Shown here: one piece after another, positions 1-9,317 of the stretch
How the letters are laid out: each line of letters starts with the position of its first letter
Numbering within the stretch: the first letter of the stretch is position 1
The notes under the pieces: generated by a model
Seen by the model: only the letters and a program-made list of their open reading frames with translations
What the model was told of the DNA's origin: nothing
The model's database searches: none
Made by a program: the position numbers and the translations under genes
Source of the DNA: Cellulosilyticum sp.
Lineage (GTDB): Bacteria > Bacillota > Clostridia > Lachnospirales > Cellulosilyticaceae
Assembly (NCBI GenBank): GCA_015058045.1
Contig: SVDC01000002.1
Span: forward strand, 62,001 to 126,000
Length of the DNA stretch: 64,000 nt
Direction of reading: 5' to 3'

Positions 1-133
1 TCTCTTAATGTAAAAAAAACAGCCGATTTAGCCTTTACTGTAAAATATTCTGCTCTCTTTATATGCCATTTCTTTTACTTTAATATTGTTATAGTAAATA
101 TTTGATAGCGTTCAAAAAGCCATATATTTTACA

Positions 134-781
134 TTATGAAGTCTTTGTTTCTTCTCTATAGTCAACAGACTGCTTCTCAAAGTACTTATCTCCATCGATA
201 AAAGCGAGGGTATGAGGCATAAAAATGTTAAGCTTTTCCATTGTTTTAAGTGCCTTTTTCTTATTAACCTCATATGGAAATGCAATAATATATTTGCTTG
301 CCAAGGCTACTGCCTGCTCTTCTCCAACAGCTGCCTTATCAGCTTCAAACTTATCCCTGCCCTTTTCATCGAGGAATCTAAGTAACGATGTTTCATATAA
401 GTCAGTGACGAACACTTCGAATGAAGTATCGTTTGTATAGAAGCGTAAGTGCATTCCAGAATTAGGCTTGTAGATATAATCGAAATCCTCTGGGTAATCA
501 TTATCAATAACATCAAGTGCTACCTGTAAAGCCATAATTGTATTCATATCAAGTGGAGCTGCTGCTTGTGAACCTTTTGTTCCGATAGTAACGTATGTAT
601 CATTTTTATCTACTCCAATTAAATAATGCTGCTCCAGGGAATGAAGCACATTGATTGTCTGGCCTGTTGTAATATGAAATTTACTACCTAGTACATAATC
701 CATCTGCTGTACTGAACAGCAACCTACTCTACCTAAAAATGTTAATGCATAGTTCTGCATTGGTGAAAAATCGTCTCTCAT
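134..781 (-). CDS. hypothetical protein, possibly winged-helix-like N-terminus
   Basis: 215-aa ORF in the main minus-strand block; no family firmly recognised. Confidence 0.6.
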   Translation of the reverse strand: MRDDFSPMQNYALTFLGRVGCCSVQQMDYVLGSKFHITTGQTINVLHSLEQHYLIGVDKNDTYVTIGTKGSQAAAPLDMNTIMALQVALDVIDNDYPEDFDYIYKPNSGMHLRFYTNDTSFEVFVTDLYETSLLRFLDEKGRDKFEADKAAVGEEQAVALASKYIIAFPYEVNKKKALKTMEKLNIFMPHTLAFIDGDKYFEKQSVDYREETKTS

Positions 782-814
782 AATCTTAAATAATCCTTTC
801 TTTTCTCTACAAAA

Positions 815-945
815 AGCGTTATTAAATGTTTACTACATCGTTTTTGTGCGTCATTAAGTGTGTCATTGATACTCATATAAGCGTCATCATATTTGCTTAA
901 TGCGTCATTCACTGTGTCATAAAAATCGCTATAAGCGTCATTATT
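815..945. repeat. direct-repeat array of GCGTCATT / TGTCATT (AATGACGC on the minus strand), about 7 units
   Basis: gcgttatta, gcgtcatta, tgtcattga, gcgtcatca, gcgtcattc, tgtcataaa, gcgtcatta spaced about 15-21 bp between virB4 stop and the 134-781 gene start. Confidence 0.75.
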
Positions 946-3550
946 TTTGGCTTGTTTTATCAGCTAATACTTCAAGCTCGTAATCTGAAAGCTTAATTTC
1001 TAACTCGATTTTGTCATTTGATGTCACAAGCATTCCTTTTCCTCTTCCATATTTAGCAATGGCCTCGCAATCGTTATCTGTTAATCGAAGCAAGTTTCTT
1101 ACGTTAGAAAGATTTGGCGTTTTCAGCAATACCTTTAATTCACAGTTATCAATTATGTCTGTACCCATCGTTCCAATCTTATTTACATCCTTTAGGAACT
1201 GCGATGCCATAATTACCGCTCCACCGTATCCTCTGATAAGTCGAACCATGTCATCAATCTGTGCGCAACTGTTTTTATCTTTTAGGATTGCCCAACACTC
1301 ATCGATATCGATAATGCTCTTCTTTGAGTTAGGATCCTTAACTACGCTGTAGCAGAAATCTGTAACTACACTCAATATGGCAGGGAAGTATTCCTCGTCT
1401 ATCTGATCCTCATTAACATCAAAGGCAATAAATGGAGCTGTTACATCAATATTGGTTTGGCCATTAAAGTTACTATATTTGCCATATACAAATGGTTCGA
1501 GATAACCATTTAAAAATCTTAGGTCAGGATTAGAATTAAATGCTTCATATAAGTCCTGAAGAATAGGCATTGGTTTAAGCTCTCTGGTATGAATATTTGA
1601 ATAAATACTTCTATTGTCATCGGTTATACCAAAGCTTGCATAAAGCTGTTTTAATGTAATGTCTATTTTGTTGCTGATTGCTTTTGTCATTGAACCTTCA
1701 TCAACAAGCATATTGATAAACGTTCTTAGAGCTTTAGTCTTCTTAGAAAGTAAAGGGCCAGAATTTGCCTTCACATCGTCTTCATTGATAGTAGATGTAT
1801 CGATTTTCTTTTCTGGCAGTATTGCCATTATATTTATACATACTTTCATGATGTCATAATATTTACCACCAACTAAATCTGCTAATGGCTTGTATTGATA
1901 TCCCTTCTTCGGAATAATGGCATATATATTAGCTCCGTTGAAGAATAAACGCTCCAGGTATGCTTGCATAAATGTTGTTTTACCAGAACCCGTAACACCA
2001 GATACAAACATATGAGGGTTATTAAATATACCTGAGTTAAATACATCAAGAGCCATTAGCGATTGCGTTTTTCTATTAAGACCAATTACTGCTCCGTTAG
2101 GATCGAAGAACTGATAATTTGTAAATGGATAAAAACTTGCTATCTGACTTGTAATAATATTGTGCCTGATTCTTTTCCATGGCTTTGTAAAATATAAAAG
2201 TGGTAATGTCATTAGGAAGTAATCTTCACAACAAACATTACTGTCTTCAAAATCCACCTTTGGCCCTGAAGTAGAAAGCTTATTTTTTATAGCTCTCATA
2301 GAATCACCAAGAAGTCTAGGACTAGCACCACGTACAGTAAGAATAATTCCAAAATTGTATAACTCGTTTTCGCCTTCAAGACCTACAGCAATTGCATCTG
2401 CATTTTTATAATCAGCTGCATGCTTTCTAGCCTTATCGTACTTGCGCTTATCGTTGTATATCTGATATTCAGATTCCTTTAACTTCTTGTATGCTTTTAG
2501 TCCATACTGTGCTACGTGCTTAGGCACTCGATTAAAATAAATATCAACATCGTTAGAAGTTCCCTGCGTAAACCAGTTCATCCAAGGTAGTGCGACTTCC
2601 ACAGGGTAACTATTGCCTTTAACACCTAACCAACCATAGAAGTATCTATCCATATAGATATGGTTTCTGTGATTGAAATATAATCCCTTTGGAGCAATGT
2701 CATCTTCTACTCTATGTTTATATTCTTTTTTCTTCCCTACTTTTTCATTATAGGCTCTAACATCTTTTTCAACTCTGTAGGATCTTTGTACCCTACTTTC
2801 TGAATAACTGGTAGCTCTATTGAAGATGTAATAGAGAATGTCTTTTAGATGGTTGTCTAAATCTTTCCCCTTTGCTTTAATGCATTGATTACCTGCGTCA
2901 GCTAAAATACCAATCATGTTCTCACGACGCTGATTCATGTTGTGAGCTATGTCTTCAAATTTAGTCGAGTTACCCTCGTACTCGTAGATAATGAAATATC
3001 TTGTTCCTATTGTTTTTGTTGATGCATATGAATAGATGAATTTAATATATTCTGTTATGGTTTCTTGAGCTCTAGGATCTTTAATATCTTTAGTATTTTT
3101 GATAATGTTTTCTACTAACGTATTAGTATTAACAATATCGTTTGCAATTTTGATTTGTAGCTTATCTGGGGAGTCTGTAAATAAATTGCTAAATGATGCA
3201 GCTATATCCATTTGCGCTGCTACTGATTTTTTACTAAAGTTGATTGGAAGTACTTCTATGATTGAAACATATCTTCCGTCGCTAGTTCTAATTACACCAT
3301 TTTTTATCCAATCAAAAGGAAGTTCATCTTGTGAAGCTCCAGTTTTAATTGGCATTAATGATACTGACGACTTCTTATTATCTTTTTTTCTATTCGGATC
3401 TATCGTCTTCAGTATCAAATTCGCTGCTGTCGAGTTCACTGTGCTTGTAAGCGAACTCAAGTAATTTTTCCCTTGCTCCTGCGAGGAGTTGTTCAGCGAC
3501 TGTCGAATACTTGATATTGTATTCCTTGAATTCTTTCTTATTTCTGACAT
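941..3550 (-). CDS. virB4: VirB4-family T4SS ATPase
   Basis: 869 aa; Walker A GVTGSGKTTFMQ, Walker B-like SIIDIDECWAIL; follows PrgI-like gene. Confidence 0.88.
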   Translation of the reverse strand: MSEIRKNSRNTISSIRQSLNNSSQEQGKNYLSSLTSTVNSTAANLILKTIDPNRKKDNKKSSVSLMPIKTGASQDELPFDWIKNGVIRTSDGRYVSIIEVLPINFSKKSVAAQMDIAASFSNLFTDSPDKLQIKIANDIVNTNTLVENIIKNTKDIKDPRAQETITEYIKFIYSYASTKTIGTRYFIIYEYEGNSTKFEDIAHNMNQRRENMIGILADAGNQCIKAKGKDLDNHLKDILYYIFNRATSYSESRVQRSYRVEKDVRAYNEKVGKKKEYKHRVEDDIAPKGLYFNHRNHIYMDRYFYGWLGVKGNSYPVEVALPWMNWFTQGTSNDVDIYFNRVPKHVAQYGLKAYKKLKESEYQIYNDKRKYDKARKHAADYKNADAIAVGLEGENELYNFGIILTVRGASPRLLGDSMRAIKNKLSTSGPKVDFEDSNVCCEDYFLMTLPLLYFTKPWKRIRHNIITSQIASFYPFTNYQFFDPNGAVIGLNRKTQSLMALDVFNSGIFNNPHMFVSGVTGSGKTTFMQAYLERLFFNGANIYAIIPKKGYQYKPLADLVGGKYYDIMKVCINIMAILPEKKIDTSTINEDDVKANSGPLLSKKTKALRTFINMLVDEGSMTKAISNKIDITLKQLYASFGITDDNRSIYSNIHTRELKPMPILQDLYEAFNSNPDLRFLNGYLEPFVYGKYSNFNGQTNIDVTAPFIAFDVNEDQIDEEYFPAILSVVTDFCYSVVKDPNSKKSIIDIDECWAILKDKNSCAQIDDMVRLIRGYGGAVIMASQFLKDVNKIGTMGTDIIDNCELKVLLKTPNLSNVRNLLRLTDNDCEAIAKYGRGKGMLVTSNDKIELEIKLSDYELEVLADKTSQK

Positions 3551-3857
3551 ATTCTGGACCTCTTAAGTGTGCCTTTCTTTTATTCTTGAGATACTTGAGT
3601 TGATCTATAAGCATCTCGGTTACAGAACGATTCTTTATTCCTCTGATTCCAAATACAGTTGCAGCACCTCCCCATAGGAGAGTGAATACTATACTAGCCA
3701 GAGTAGTGAAAGGTATATGCTGAATTACAAATACTGCAATTCCACCAAACACTAATCCTTCTATCCAATTCCTTATAGGATATCCAAGGAACTCTCCCTG
3801 CCTAATTACATTTTTGGATAAAGGGTAGGTTGCGAAATCTCTTTCTTTCTTTGCCAT
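3390..3857 (-). CDS. PrgI-family T4SS inner-membrane protein
   Basis: 155 aa with two N-terminal hydrophobic segments, directly upstream of virB4 as in Gram-positive conjugative elements. Confidence 0.7.
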   Translation of the reverse strand: MAKKERDFATYPLSKNVIRQGEFLGYPIRNWIEGLVFGGIAVFVIQHIPFTTLASIVFTLLWGGAATVFGIRGIKNRSVTEMLIDQLKYLKNKRKAHLRGPEYVRNKKEFKEYNIKYSTVAEQLLAGAREKLLEFAYKHSELDSSEFDTEDDRSE

Positions 3858-3916
3858 GTACTGACAATGCTCCTTTCAAAATTACTAAAATAGTTATAAA
3901 AATAATGCTAATTGAT

Positions 3917-3942
3917 TGTATAATAGCACAGTATCACTTTTA
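3917..3942 (-). promoter_or_regulatory. promoter of the shared GTGAT-N7-TATTAT class
   Basis: minus strand AAAAGTGATACTGTGCTATTATACA; near-identical to 20373-20400. Confidence 0.65.
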
Positions 3943-3967
3943 TTGTAAATATTATTTTTTTACAATA

Positions 3968-4012
3968 AAAAATAGCAGAACCCTTGAAAATTTAGGATTC
4001 TGCTATTTGCTC
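3968..4012 (-). terminator. intrinsic terminator after rep
   Basis: AATAGCAGAATCCT...AGGGTTCTGCTATTTTTTATT hairpin plus U tract on minus strand. Confidence 0.7.
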
Positions 4013-4036
4013 ATTAATTTTATTCCTGATTTTTTA

Positions 4037-5335
4037 TCATTTATTTGCTTTCTTCCAGTCTATATACATCTCGTAACTTTCTTGCGGATCGTCGTATATT
4101 AATTCGAAATCCTCTAGTGAACTAAAATTCAAAGATGCCAGAAAATCTGCAATATCAGGTTTAGTCTTTGCTTTGTTCCATACTCTTGTTGCTATCTCGT
4201 CAATATTTTGTTTGTAGTTTTCTTCTATAGCAATAATTTGTTTTGTCCGTTCTCTGTCTCCATTAAGAACTGGAATTTCTTCGTAACCTCCGCTTTTAAT
4301 GTATTTAATAATCCACCCCATGTAATTGCGAACATATTCTTGTTTATCAGCCGCATCTATTGCAGCCACCACAAGTTTATCATTCATGTCAGCTGTAGTT
4401 ATAAGTAAATCTATATCTTCAGGTGTTAAATCGTTATGACCAACATAGTCTTCATAAACATACGCAAACTGTGGTAAATCACGAGGCATCTCGTATTGAT
4501 ATGTTTTGGATTTTCCTTCGGTAAAATCAGCTTTTATATCTTCAATTTCAACTACTGAAGGATTATTCTTGTGCAAATGAAAAATTATACTTATTACTTT
4601 TTTTCCTTTCTTCAATCCCTCTTCGTATTCGAAAGAAATATCTGCCTTCTCATCCAACTCTTGTTGAGCAGGGTCTAATACGCCTCTTTTGAAATCAGCC
4701 CAATTTGCATATTTTTTATCTTTTTTATCCAACGCATCAAGCAACTTATCCCAATCAATATTGTTTTGCATCTCCGACAATCTGTTTTTATGGGCCTCGT
4801 TATCTGAATTCGCAATACCAATAATAAATTTTAATTCTGATAAATTATATTCCAGGTCTAAATTACCGTCTTTGTTAGCTCTATAGTATTCGCTTTTGAA
4901 TAATTCATATAATCGGAATGCATTAACGTTTTCAAAGCTTGTCATCATTCTTAGATTAAGCTTAGTAAAATGATCCTCCATTCCTAAGATATGATTTTTT
5001 AGTGCTTGATTAAATTTTAGAGTAAACACACCATTTTCGTATTCGGCATTAGGAATCATGGAAAATGTCTTGAAATTTCCTTTTCCATCTTCTAATACAA
5101 TTACATGACCTACTATTCTTTTAGCAACCTTCTTTAAGTCTCTATAAATATGAGCCTTATCAGAAAAAATCTTTTGTAGTTCACCTGGATAAAGTTTTGC
5201 CTCCAGATTATCGTTTTCATCATTTTCAATTCGAGTAAGTCCAACTGCCATGATTTTGTTTTCTAGTAAACTGGATTTGAATTTTGCTGAAACCATGTCA
5301 TTAGACTTATTGTAGGTGGTTGCTATTTTTCCCAT
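4037..5335 (-). CDS. Rep_3-family plasmid replication initiator
   Basis: 432 aa; Rep_3-like N-terminal layout (ENKIMAVGLTRI..., NAFRLYELFKSEY) and adjacent iteron array. Confidence 0.82.
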   Translation of the reverse strand: MGKIATTYNKSNDMVSAKFKSSLLENKIMAVGLTRIENDENDNLEAKLYPGELQKIFSDKAHIYRDLKKVAKRIVGHVIVLEDGKGNFKTFSMIPNAEYENGVFTLKFNQALKNHILGMEDHFTKLNLRMMTSFENVNAFRLYELFKSEYYRANKDGNLDLEYNLSELKFIIGIANSDNEAHKNRLSEMQNNIDWDKLLDALDKKDKKYANWADFKRGVLDPAQQELDEKADISFEYEEGLKKGKKVISIIFHLHKNNPSVVEIEDIKADFTEGKSKTYQYEMPRDLPQFAYVYEDYVGHNDLTPEDIDLLITTADMNDKLVVAAIDAADKQEYVRNYMGWIIKYIKSGGYEEIPVLNGDRERTKQIIAIEENYKQNIDEIATRVWNKAKTKPDIADFLASLNFSSLEDFELIYDDPQESYEMYIDWKKANK

Positions 5336-5349
5336 ATTATTATCCTTAT

Positions 5350-5845
5350 ACGAATTTTTGGTTTACTACAAGGTTAGAGTAAACCATTTTGTCGTAATGA
5401 ACAACAACCAATTTTTCGCAATAGATATGGGTAATCGTCTTTCAACAAGCTACATTGCGAAAATTTGGTTTACTTGTATGTAACAATAAAAGCCGTATTT
5501 ATCGCATTTTGTTGGCTATTACGATTTTTTGGTTTATATCTTTATGTAAGCATTTTCTTTAAACCAATTTTTCGTAATTAGGTAATTATGCATGCAAATA
5601 ATCAATATTATATTTACGATAATAAGTATTAAATTACGACTTTTTGGTTTATTTTACATCTTGTCAAAACCATTTTTTCGTAATTGCTTTCCCTGAAATC
5701 CTTTATTTACAGGATTTCAAAAGAATAAGTAATTTGTCATTACGAATTTTTGGTTTATCACCATCTCCTATAATTATCATTGCTAAACCATTTTTTCGTT
5801 TTACAATACCTTTGGAGCGTAATTAGACACCAATTTTTCGTAATA
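5350..5845. repeat. iteron-like repeats (TTACGAWTTTTTGGTTTA and inverse TAAACCAWTTTTTCGTAA), about 11 copies in both orientations; putative origin
   Basis: copies near 5350, 5391, 5408, 5454, 5518, 5560, 5635, 5667, 5738, 5783 and 5830; adjacent to rep start. Confidence 0.88.
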
Positions 5846-5988
5846 AAAACCCTGCAAGCATTGATTTTACGGCATTCTTTATCGCCTAATATAAAACAAA
5901 ACAATTTCTTGTTGTTGAAATCCCTATTAATATTATTATTTTATTTATTATAAAAGCCATTCCCAGTAATTTGAGAATGGCTCTATTA

Positions 5989-6945
5989 TTATGCTTTACA
6001 GCTATCTATGATTTTCTGTAAATATGATTGCATTTCTGTTGCTTGTTTTACGATTACATCTTTCTTTTCATCAGGTATTGTTATTACCGTGTCTGGTGTA
6101 TAAGGAATGCTTACTAACTCTTTAAAAACCTGACTTGTTTTCACAGGTTTTGGTTTTTCTTCTTTGTTAGATTTCTCCTTGCCTGTAGCTATTGCGTAAG
6201 CTCTAGTTATTAAATCTGTAGTTAGTTCCTCTGATTCCATCATAGATGAAAGAACATAGGCGAATTCATCTTCTTTCCCAGTAGGTAATTTACTACATTT
6301 TTCAAGCAGGAAGCTAAATGGAACATTTTCTTTTTTGAAAAGCTCCTGCAATGAATTGTCTAATTTTAAAATTTGCTGATAACGTTTTTGCATTGCTTTT
6401 TTATAGCCGAATTTTTCTTCGATAAGTTCAGTTACGTTAGTCTTACCTTTTCTTCGTAATAGTTTTTCATATTCAGAAAGTTGTTTTGCAATATAGTATG
6501 GTCTAGGAGTTCTTTGAGCATTCATGAAGATCAACTGCTCTATTCTCTCTGCCTCTGTTGGCTCATCACCAGAGATTACACAAGTAATTGTTTTATCGCC
6601 TCTTTTCTTTGTAGCAATAAGACGCTGATTACCTGCATAGCATAAATAACGACCATTTTTTCGCCTATAGACGTAGATTACTGAATTGTTTCCGATGGTG
6701 TTGAAACTTGTTTCAATCTTCTCTAAATCCTCATAACCGAACAGCTGTTCGTTTATTTCGTCAGTATCAATTAATGATACATCAATATCAGCTATTTCTT
6801 TGCTACTACTTTGCAAATTCTTTGCATCTGGACGATTCATTATAGAATCTAAAATGTCATCATAAGAATTATTTTCTTTCTTCACGGCATTTTTATTTTC
6901 TTTAGACTGTTCGCCCATTTTTCGCAATTCGTCTAATCGAGACAT
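5989..6945 (-). CDS. parB: ParB-like partition protein
   Basis: ParB/Spo0J-like nuclease-fold and HTH region; start abuts parA stop. Confidence 0.8.
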   Translation of the reverse strand: MSRLDELRKMGEQSKENKNAVKKENNSYDDILDSIMNRPDAKNLQSSSKEIADIDVSLIDTDEINEQLFGYEDLEKIETSFNTIGNNSVIYVYRRKNGRYLCYAGNQRLIATKKRGDKTITCVISGDEPTEAERIEQLIFMNAQRTPRPYYIAKQLSEYEKLLRRKGKTNVTELIEEKFGYKKAMQKRYQQILKLDNSLQELFKKENVPFSFLLEKCSKLPTGKEDEFAYVLSSMMESEELTTDLITRAYAIATGKEKSNKEEKPKPVKTSQVFKELVSIPYTPDTVITIPDEKKDVIVKQATEMQSYLQKIIDSCKA

Positions 6946-7719
6946 TTATACAGCCTCCTTTTCTATTCTATTAATTATCTCCTGTGCAATTTCATAATAT
7001 TCTCTTGCTTGAGCAGAACCTTTCTGTACAACAGAAATAGGTTTTTGCATCAACTTTACTTCATCAATTTTTACGCCATCAGTAACGCACTTTACAAATG
7101 GCTTGTATTCTTTTTCGTTTGAAAGTTCTTCCAATTGTTCCAATGCATATGTGTGCATTGATGCACGTTTCTTTCTTGAAAGAATATATCCAAATACTTT
7201 TGCGTGACTAATTGGAATTCTTCCGCTTGTTAGTCCCTGCAAGATTTCTTCTGTTTCATCGACACTACTCATTGAGTTTCTGTCTGCAAGTGTAGGAATG
7301 ATAATGTAATCAGCAGCAACCATTGACATAATGAAAAGATCACCTACATCTGGGTTATTATCGATGATGATGTAATCATAATTTTCTTCAACGAGTTTTA
7401 ACACTTCATCCAGGAGAAATACGTCATCACGCTCAGTAAATAATTTGCTTACTTTGTTAAGTGATTTTGATGATGTGATGAGATCAAAATATTCTGTTTC
7501 TTGAATGCACTCTGATGGATGCACTTCAGCATTCATAGCTTGAAAGATATTGCTTGCTGAGTCATCGGCAGCAATACTTCTTGTAGTGTCCCCTTGTGGA
7601 TCGAAGTCCACAACCAATACTTTCTTTCCAATTAATTTTAAGTTTGTTGCAATCTCGATAGTAGCAGTAGTTTTTCCAACTCCACCTTTTCGAGCTGCGA
7701 TAGATATTCTTGTTGCCAT
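6946..7719 (-). CDS. parA: ParA family ATPase
   Basis: deviant Walker A ARKGGVGKTTATIE and VDFDPQGDTT. Confidence 0.93.
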   Translation of the reverse strand: MATRISIAARKGGVGKTTATIEIATNLKLIGKKVLVVDFDPQGDTTRSIAADDSASNIFQAMNAEVHPSECIQETEYFDLITSSKSLNKVSKLFTERDDVFLLDEVLKLVEENYDYIIIDNNPDVGDLFIMSMVAADYIIIPTLADRNSMSSVDETEEILQGLTSGRIPISHAKVFGYILSRKKRASMHTYALEQLEELSNEKEYKPFVKCVTDGVKIDEVKLMQKPISVVQKGSAQAREYYEIAQEIINRIEKEAV

Positions 7720-7730
7720 AAAACCTCCAG

Positions 7731-7788
7731 TGTCTATTCAAGTAGACAGATTGTTAAATAAATAACAAAGAGTCTATTCAAATAGAAA
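7731..7788. promoter_or_regulatory. two near-palindromes TCTATTCAARTAGA upstream of parA (putative operator/parS)
   Basis: gTCTATTCAAGTAGAc and gTCTATTCAAATAGAa about 45 bp apart. Confidence 0.55.
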
Positions 7789-8059
7789 TTAATGTAAAAA
7801 ATTATTTCATGGTTCGAGTCTAACACATTATTTTAATATGTAAAATAGAAATCCAAAAATTTGTTGAGAAATTTATAGATTTATAAAAGAAAGATAATAA
7901 AAACAGAGAATAGAAGAGTAGTATGTAATAATAGAACATATGTTTGCAGGCTTATAAGGCTCAAATTTCAAAAATAAGCCCTCTATAATGAAAATAGCAT
8001 CTCTTATTCAAAAGAGATGCTAAAATTCGTTTTTACGATATATATGGAGCTCTGTTTTA

Positions 8060-8551
8060 TTAATTGCCTATAGAAATCACGACGGAATAATCATCTAGTC
8101 CCATATTGTTACTTACTGTAATAGTGTCATTGCAATCAGATATAGAAAAAACAGCTTCATACTTTGTACCTGTTTTGGTTCCAGAGATAAATGTTAATTT
8201 CCTGGAAGTGTATCCAGAAGCTTGTAAATTTTCATTTAAAACATCATTAATTTCTGAGTAGTAGTAATAAGGCATTTCGGAATTATTATTTATAAGGTCA
8301 GTGCCGTTAATAATATAATTATAAGCACCGTCCTCGTCGCCTTCACTGTAATAAACGGTATTGTCTTGATCATTTAATAGTTGCTCTATATCTGTATCAT
8401 CATTCTTCGATATATTCCCGAGACTTTCTTTATCATTGTTTTGCACAAAAGAGAGTAGTGTAAATACCATTAATATTAGTATGACAGCTCCAAAGCCTAT
8501 GTAATGGAATACTGTAAGATCTTTAAATAATTCTTTTAATTTATTCTTCAT
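8060..8551 (-). CDS. membrane-anchored hypothetical protein
   Basis: 163 aa with one N-terminal TM; overlaps next gene start. Confidence 0.65.
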   Translation of the reverse strand: MKNKLKELFKDLTVFHYIGFGAVILILMVFTLLSFVQNNDKESLGNISKNDDTDIEQLLNDQDNTVYYSEGDEDGAYNYIINGTDLINNNSEMPYYYYSEINDVLNENLQASGYTSRKLTFISGTKTGTKYEAVFSISDCNDTITVSNNMGLDDYSVVISIGN

Positions 8552-9305
8552 TTGGAACCTCCGTATCTTCCCATTCTATGTCAATATTAGTAGGTTCACC
8601 ATAGAACATATACATTTGTGTTCCCTGGCCAAGTGCAACCAATAAATCACCTACATCGTATCTAGGAATATTATCGTAATATGATTTATCAGAATATGCT
8701 TCTACGTTATTTTTGTTAGGATCTCTTACCCCAACTTTCATATCATCAGAAAAGCCTTCGATTATCAAATATGTGGATAGATTTCCGTATTTGCTAGGGT
8801 GAGGTATGCGAACTATCGCAAAATCATAGGTTCCTGCTAATCCTTCAACAAGTGTATTGAAATCATAATCTAATACTTCATATGTTTCTTCTCCAGAAAA
8901 AGTATTCAAAGTATCATTAATTATAATGTTCCCATTTTTATCAAAAAGTTCTGGATAATCCTTTATTAAAACGTCGGGAGTTATCCATTTTTGAGAATGG
9001 TAACTAGCCACCATAGAAAGCACCGTAACAAGATTGCCAGATTCTGCGACAGTCTTTCCATTTTGCATAGTTACATCTTCATAATCCTGCATATATATGG
9101 CAGGGATATAGCTAAAATTGCATTCGTCTTTATTTTGAGAAGGATTATTAGGGTCAATAGGGCCAATATTATTAATAATCTCTTTATCCTTTTCTATTGC
9201 TTCAGCTGATACATTACTATCTGCATCTATTTTTTCTTCATTCTTTCCGCAAGAGGAGAGTAGAAGAGTAGTTAGCAATAGCATTGAAATAATTCTTTTT
9301 TTCAT
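8541..9305 (-). CDS. lipoprotein with C39-like papain-fold domain, likely catalytically dead
   Basis: lipobox LLLSSCGK; SGN where the GC of C39_2 domains is expected. Confidence 0.55.
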   Translation of the reverse strand: MKKRIISMLLLTTLLLSSCGKNEEKIDADSNVSAEAIEKDKEIINNIGPIDPNNPSQNKDECNFSYIPAIYMQDYEDVTMQNGKTVAESGNLVTVLSMVASYHSQKWITPDVLIKDYPELFDKNGNIIINDTLNTFSGEETYEVLDYDFNTLVEGLAGTYDFAIVRIPHPSKYGNLSTYLIIEGFSDDMKVGVRDPNKNNVEAYSDKSYYDNIPRYDVGDLLVALGQGTQMYMFYGEPTNIDIEWEDTEVPNEE

Positions 9306-9317
9306 TGCATTACCTCT

